From positions 372,001 to 436,000 of the forward strand of contig NZ_JAGSHT010000002.1 of assembly GCF_019947135.1 (NCBI RefSeq): a stretch of 64,000 nt of DNA, given 5' to 3'. The notes below the pieces were generated by a model, which worked only from the letters and a program-made list of their open reading frames with translations, made no database searches and was not told the origin of the DNA. Of the stretch, positions 60,909 to 64,000 are shown piece after piece; within the stretch, counting starts at the first letter, position 1, and every line of letters begins with the position of its first letter. A program made the translations under genes and the position numbers. This DNA comes from Occultella gossypii. GTDB taxonomy: Bacteria > Actinomycetota > Actinomycetes > Actinomycetales > Beutenbergiaceae.

Positions 60909-62510
60909 TCAGCTACGGATCAGTGCCAGGAACATCGCGTCCGTGCCGTGTCGGTGCGGCCAGAGCTGCACGTAGGGGCCGTCCAGGTCGCCGAGCGGCT
61001 CGGCGCTCACGCCGGCGAGCACCTCGACGGCATCCAGGAGCGTCGCACCGTCGTGGCGCTTGAGCACGTCCTCGACGACGAAGCGGGTCTCGGCCAGGTG
61101 CGGCGAGCAGGTGACGTACGCGACGACCCCGCCTGGGCGGGTGGCGGCGAGAGCGGAGGTGAGCAGCTCCCGTTGGAGCTGGCCGAGGGTCGCCAGGTCC
61201 GCCGGCGACCGGCGCCACCGCGACTCGGGTCGTCGCCGTAGGGCGCCGAGTCCGGTGCACGGCACGTCGACGAGGACCCGGTCGTATCGTCCGGGCTCGG
61301 TGTTGCCGACCTCCCGCCCGTCGCCGGTGCGGACCTCGATGCCGGGCAGCAGCCCCCGCACCGCGGTCATGGACTGCTCGACGAGCCTGGCCCGGTGATC
61401 GGCGACCTCGTTGGCGACGAACAGCCCGTCCGGGGCCCGCTGTGCGAGCAGGGCGGCCGAGAGCGCGGCCTTCCCACCCGGTCCGGCGCACAGGTCCAGC
61501 CAGGTGCGGTCCGGGCCCTCCACGGGCACGGCTGCGGCTGCGAGTGCGACGAGCTGGCTGCCCTCGTCCTGGACGCCGATGCGCCCCGAGCGCACGGCCC
61601 CGATCGCGCCGGGGTCACCGCCGCGGAGCACCAGTGCCGTCGGTGCCCACCGGCCCGGGTCCGCGTCGGGCACGTCCTCGGGCTCGGCCAGACCGGGGCG
61701 CACCACCAGATTCACCGACGGGGAGGCGTTGTCTGCCTCCAGCAGGGCCTCGAGGTCGCTGTCGCCGGCGCCGGTCTGGGCGAGTGCCGAGCGCATGGCC
61801 CGAACCACCCAGGCCGGGTGCGAGTGAACCGCGGCGAGGCGGGCGGTCTCGTCCGCGGCGTCGGCGCCGATCAGGTCCAGCCACTCCGCCAGAGAGCGTT
61901 CGGTGATGCGGCGGAGGACGGCGTTCACGAGCTGGGACGGTCCGGTGCCGCACGTGGACCGCGCCAGGCCGACCGTCTCGGAGACGGCCGCGTGACCGGG
62001 CACCCGCATGCCGAGGACCTGGTGGGCTCCGAGGCGAAGCACGTCGAGGACCTCGGCGTCGAGGCTCGTGACGTCGCGGCGGGAGGCGTGGGCGATGATC
62101 GCGTCGTAGCGGCCCTGCATCCGGAGCGTGCCGTAGGTGAGTTCGGTGGCGAACGCGGCGTCGCGGCCGCGGATCTGCCGCTCGGTCAGGACCGGGGGCA
62201 GCACCAGGTTCGCGTAGGCGTCCGTGGCCGCGACCGACCGCAGGACGTCGTAGGCGGCGCGGCGGGCCGGGTCGGAGCCGCGGGAGCGCTCGGAAGGTCG
62301 GGAAGAGGTCCGCTGCGAATCCGGCCGATGGCCCCGGTCGCGCGAGCCCCGGCCCTGCGCCGGCCCGCCGGAGCCGCGGCCACCCCGCTGCCCGCCGCCC
62401 GAGCCGTGACCACCGCCCCGCTGCCCACCGCCGGAGCCGTGACCACTGCCCCGGTCCCCGCCGCCCGAGCCGCGGCCACCGCCCTGGTTCCCACCGCCGC
62501 CCTCAGACAT
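60909..62510 (-). CDS. rsmB: 16S rRNA (cytosine-5) methyltransferase RsmB
   Basis: 533 residues from the ATG at 62510, overlapping the fmt stop by 8 bp. After an unusual Gly/Arg/Ser-rich N-terminal ~75 residues comes the NusB-like domain ([29 protein letters not shown]), then the methyltransferase with SAM loop [34 protein letters not shown] and [16 protein letters not shown], the two Cys being the release and catalytic cysteines. Modifies C967 of 16S rRNA in E. coli. The glycine-rich head is absent from most RsmB. Confidence 0.93.
   Translation of the reverse strand: MSEGGGGNQGGGRGSGGGDRGSGHGSGGGQRGGGHGSGGGQRGGRGSGGPAQGRGSRDRGHRPDSQRTSSRPSERSRGSDPARRAAYDVLRSVAATDAYANLVLPPVLTERQIRGRDAAFATELTYGTLRMQGRYDAIIAHASRRDVTSLDAEVLDVLRLGAHQVLGMRVPGHAAVSETVGLARSTCGTGPSQLVNAVLRRITERSLAEWLDLIGADAADETARLAAVHSHPAWVVRAMRSALAQTGAGDSDLEALLEADNASPSVNLVVRPGLAEPEDVPDADPGRWAPTALVLRGGDPGAIGAVRSGRIGVQDEGSQLVALAAAAVPVEGPDRTWLDLCAGPGGKAALSAALLAQRAPDGLFVANEVADHRARLVEQSMTAVRGLLPGIEVRTGDGREVGNTEPGRYDRVLVDVPCTGLGALRRRPESRWRRSPADLATLGQLQRELLTSALAATRPGGVVAYVTCSPHLAETRFVVEDVLKRHDGATLLDAVEVLAGVSAEPLGDLDGPYVQLWPHRHGTDAMFLALIRS
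62340..62500 (-). repeat. Gly/Ser/Arg-rich repeats in the rsmB N-terminus
   Basis: Imperfect repeats of about 33 bp encode [11 protein letters not shown] twice and related [10 protein letters not shown] units. The low-complexity basic tail could bind RNA. GC-only tandem sequence of this kind is prone to slippage and assembly error. Confidence 0.75.
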
Positions 62511-63453
62511 CCGAGCCCACCTCGGTCCGGTCGAAGGTGGCGTCCGCCGGCAGCCGCGCACCACGCAGCCAGTCCGAGGCGGCCATCCAGCCACGACCGG
62601 GCGGGGCGATCGCCTCGAGCCGCACCGCGTCCGAGCCGGTGCCGACCAACACGGCGCCGTCGACGTCCGCGAGCTGCCCCGGGGCCAGACCGGCGTCCTC
62701 GACCACCGGCAGCACGGGCCCGAGCTTGTACCGGCCGCCGTCACGGGTGGTCCAGGCACCGGGGGCGGGCGTGCAGCCGCGGATCTGCCGGTCGATGGCC
62801 AGCGCCGGCAGCGACCAGTCGACGCGCGCGTCCGCGCTGTGCAGGCGGGGCGCGAGGCTGATCCCGTCGGCGGACTGGGGCACCGGCCGGGCGGTGCCGC
62901 CCTCGATCGCGTCCAACGTGGCCAGCATCAGCGCAGGCCCGGCCTCGGCCAGCCGGCCGAGCAGATCCGCGGCGGTGTCCCGTCGCCGGATCGGCTCGGT
63001 GAGGGTGCCGTAGACGGGTCCGGTGTCCAGCCCGGCCTCGATGCGGAACGTGCTCGCACCGGTCATGTCGTCGCCGGCCATGATCGCGTGCTGCACCGGG
63101 GCGGCGCCGCGCCAGGCCGGCAGCAGGGAGAAGTGCAGGTTCAGCCACCCGTGCCGGGGCAGCGACAGGGCCGGCTCGCGCAGCAGCGCGCCGTACGCGA
63201 CGACGGGCGCGCAGTCGATGTCCAGCGCGGTCAGGGCGGCCATCGTGGCCGCGTCGTGCGGGCGCGAGGAGGTGATGACCGGGACGCCGCGTTCGGCCGC
63301 GAGTGCGTGTACGGGACTCGGGGTGATCACGCGCTTGCGGCCGACCGGGGCCGGTGGCCGGGTCAGGACGCCCACCACGTCGTGACTGGAGTCCAGCAGG
63401 GCCGCCAGGGTGGGCAGGGCGACGGCGGGGGTGCCCGCGAACAGCAAACGCAT
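62503..63453 (-). CDS. fmt: Methionyl-tRNA formyltransferase
   Basis: 316 residues from ATG 63453 ([20 protein letters not shown]). Formyl-transfer signature: [21 protein letters not shown] with catalytic Asn/His, [18 protein letters not shown], and the C-terminal tRNA-binding OB-like domain ([26 protein letters not shown]). Formylates initiator Met-tRNA using 10-formyl-tetrahydrofolate. Overlaps rsmB by 8 bp; with rpe it forms the fmt-rsmB-rpe block. No def gene is beside it in the window. Confidence 0.97.
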   Translation of the reverse strand: MRLLFAGTPAVALPTLAALLDSSHDVVGVLTRPPAPVGRKRVITPSPVHALAAERGVPVITSSRPHDAATMAALTALDIDCAPVVAYGALLREPALSLPRHGWLNLHFSLLPAWRGAAPVQHAIMAGDDMTGASTFRIEAGLDTGPVYGTLTEPIRRRDTAADLLGRLAEAGPALMLATLDAIEGGTARPVPQSADGISLAPRLHSADARVDWSLPALAIDRQIRGCTPAPGAWTTRDGGRYKLGPVLPVVEDAGLAPGQLADVDGAVLVGTGSDAVRLEAIAPPGRGWMAASDWLRGARLPADATFDRTEVGSDV

Positions 63454-63463
63454 ACGGGGCAGT

Positions 63464-64000
63464 CTAGGAGCCCGGGATGCCCAGCCCGAGCGCGAGCAGG
63501 TCAGCGCGGAAGGTCGGCGCGTCGGTGAACAGCAGCGCGTGGAAGCCCAGGTCCGCGGCCGCGGCGACGTTGGCCGGCGAGTCGTCGATGAACACCGTCT
63601 CCTCGGGCACGAGCCCGGTGGTGCGGATCAGCAGCTCGAAGATCGCGTGGTCCGGCTTCGCCAGGCCGACGGCGCCGGAGACCAGGATGTCCTCGAACTC
63701 GGTCAGCACCGGTGCAGCCCTTGGGGCGTGCTCGAACGTCTCGGCGGACCAGTTCGTCAGCCCGAGCACCCGCACACCGGCGGCCATCAGGTCCCGTGCG
63801 ACCTGCGCCGTGCCCGGGACCTCACCGACCAGGGAGCGCTCGAAGTCACGCAGGTAGGCGTCCATGTGGTGGACGTGGTCCGGGGCCCGGTCGGCGACCT
63901 CGGGCCGGGCCTGCGCCCAGGTGCGGCCGGCGTCCAGGGACCGGTTCAGGGTCGGGAAGTCGACCGCTGCCATGAACTCGGCGACCTCGCCCGCGCTGAG
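63464..64000 (-). CDS. HAD-superfamily hydrolase, 5' end cut by window edge
   Basis: The frame is open to the right edge ([15 protein letters not shown] precedes the ATG at 63973), so the start and HAD motif I (DxDxT) lie outside. Visible: cap region [43 protein letters not shown] with motif II (LTN), [16 protein letters not shown] with motif III Lys, and [24 protein letters not shown] with motif IV acids. Phosphatase or haloacid-dehalogenase-like; substrate unknown. It is 10 bp upstream of fmt and may share its transcript. Confidence 0.87.
   Translation of the reverse strand, partial: LSAGEVAEFMAAVDFPTLNRSLDAGRTWAQARPEVADRAPDHVHHMDAYLRDFERSLVGEVPGTAQVARDLMAAGVRVLGLTNWSAETFEHAPRAAPVLTEFEDILVSGAVGLAKPDHAIFELLIRTTGLVPEETVFIDDSPANVAAAADLGFHALLFTDAPTFRADLLALGLGIPGS

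Noticed and set aside
62340-62500. Possible CRISPR or satellite array
   Set aside because: Repeats are in-frame glycine codons within rsmB without uniform spacers.
1-64000. tRNA, rRNA, insertion sequence, prophage or integrase
   Set aside because: No cloverleaf-like sequence, transposase/integrase motif or att-like duplication was recognised by eye; a dedicated scan could still find short ones.

Overview
The window is dense, very GC-rich chromosomal DNA from an actinobacterium (Actinomycetota). The order Micrococcales is my best guess, from gene content and order only. The lineage markers are rbpA beside ppm1 and lnt, the block helY-DAG kinase-tatC-tatA-pafC-pafB, mycothiol-transferase-type DinB protein, and fmt-rsmB-rpe next to hisE-hisG. 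No rRNA, tRNA, insertion sequence, phage, integrase or CRISPR array was seen. Both edges cut genes: pyruvate carboxylase on the left and a HAD hydrolase on the right.

Layout. 0-9.5 kb: pyruvate carboxylase, a methyltransferase, then a divergent sugar-phosphate locus (DeoR-type regulator against SIS isomerase/deaminase, ROK kinase, PfkB kinase and class II aldolase). This locus looks like an amino-sugar/tagatose-6-phosphate route that ends in triose phosphates. A YciO-type protein follows. 9.5-35.6 kb: an accessory stretch of mostly single-gene units facing both ways. It holds VOC/glyoxalase proteins, GNAT acetyltransferases, methyltransferases, small DUF proteins, a NarL-type two-component system, a YafY/WYL regulator, a GlxA-type regulator, an ArsR-VOC pair with a perfect operator, a Nudix-GNAT fusion, and an AraC-VOC-UvrA-like operon. 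35.6-44.5 kb: a very large polytopic membrane protein that appears to be an alpha/beta hydrolase interrupted by membrane segments, a small hydrolase, a PrmC-like methyltransferase, an orphan Hcp-family protein, a MarR regulator divergent from an epoxide hydrolase with two matching operators, an acidic protein and an aldo/keto reductase. 44.5-64 kb: core actinobacterial genes.

The most interesting feature lies at 58.1-60.1 kb on the minus strand. A well-formed FMN riboswitch (59971-60099) precedes a two-gene NMT1/THI5-type ABC transporter (permease and lipoprotein, here called ribX and ribY). The pair sits between rpe and hisE-hisG. From memory of related actinobacteria, riboflavin biosynthesis genes often lie beside rpe in such genomes. 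None is present here, so flavin uptake genes seem to occupy the biosynthetic slot under the same RNA control. A hairpin (59895-59921) pairs with the ribosome-binding site of the permease, which suggests translational control.

Other regulatory signals read directly are a 10-bp-arm ArsR operator (31253-31276), two GACAG-N4-CTGTC sites in the marR/epoxide-hydrolase gap, and a GGAAC-N18-GTT sigma-R-like promoter 5' of rbpA. All functional calls come from reading translated motifs; no database search was possible.
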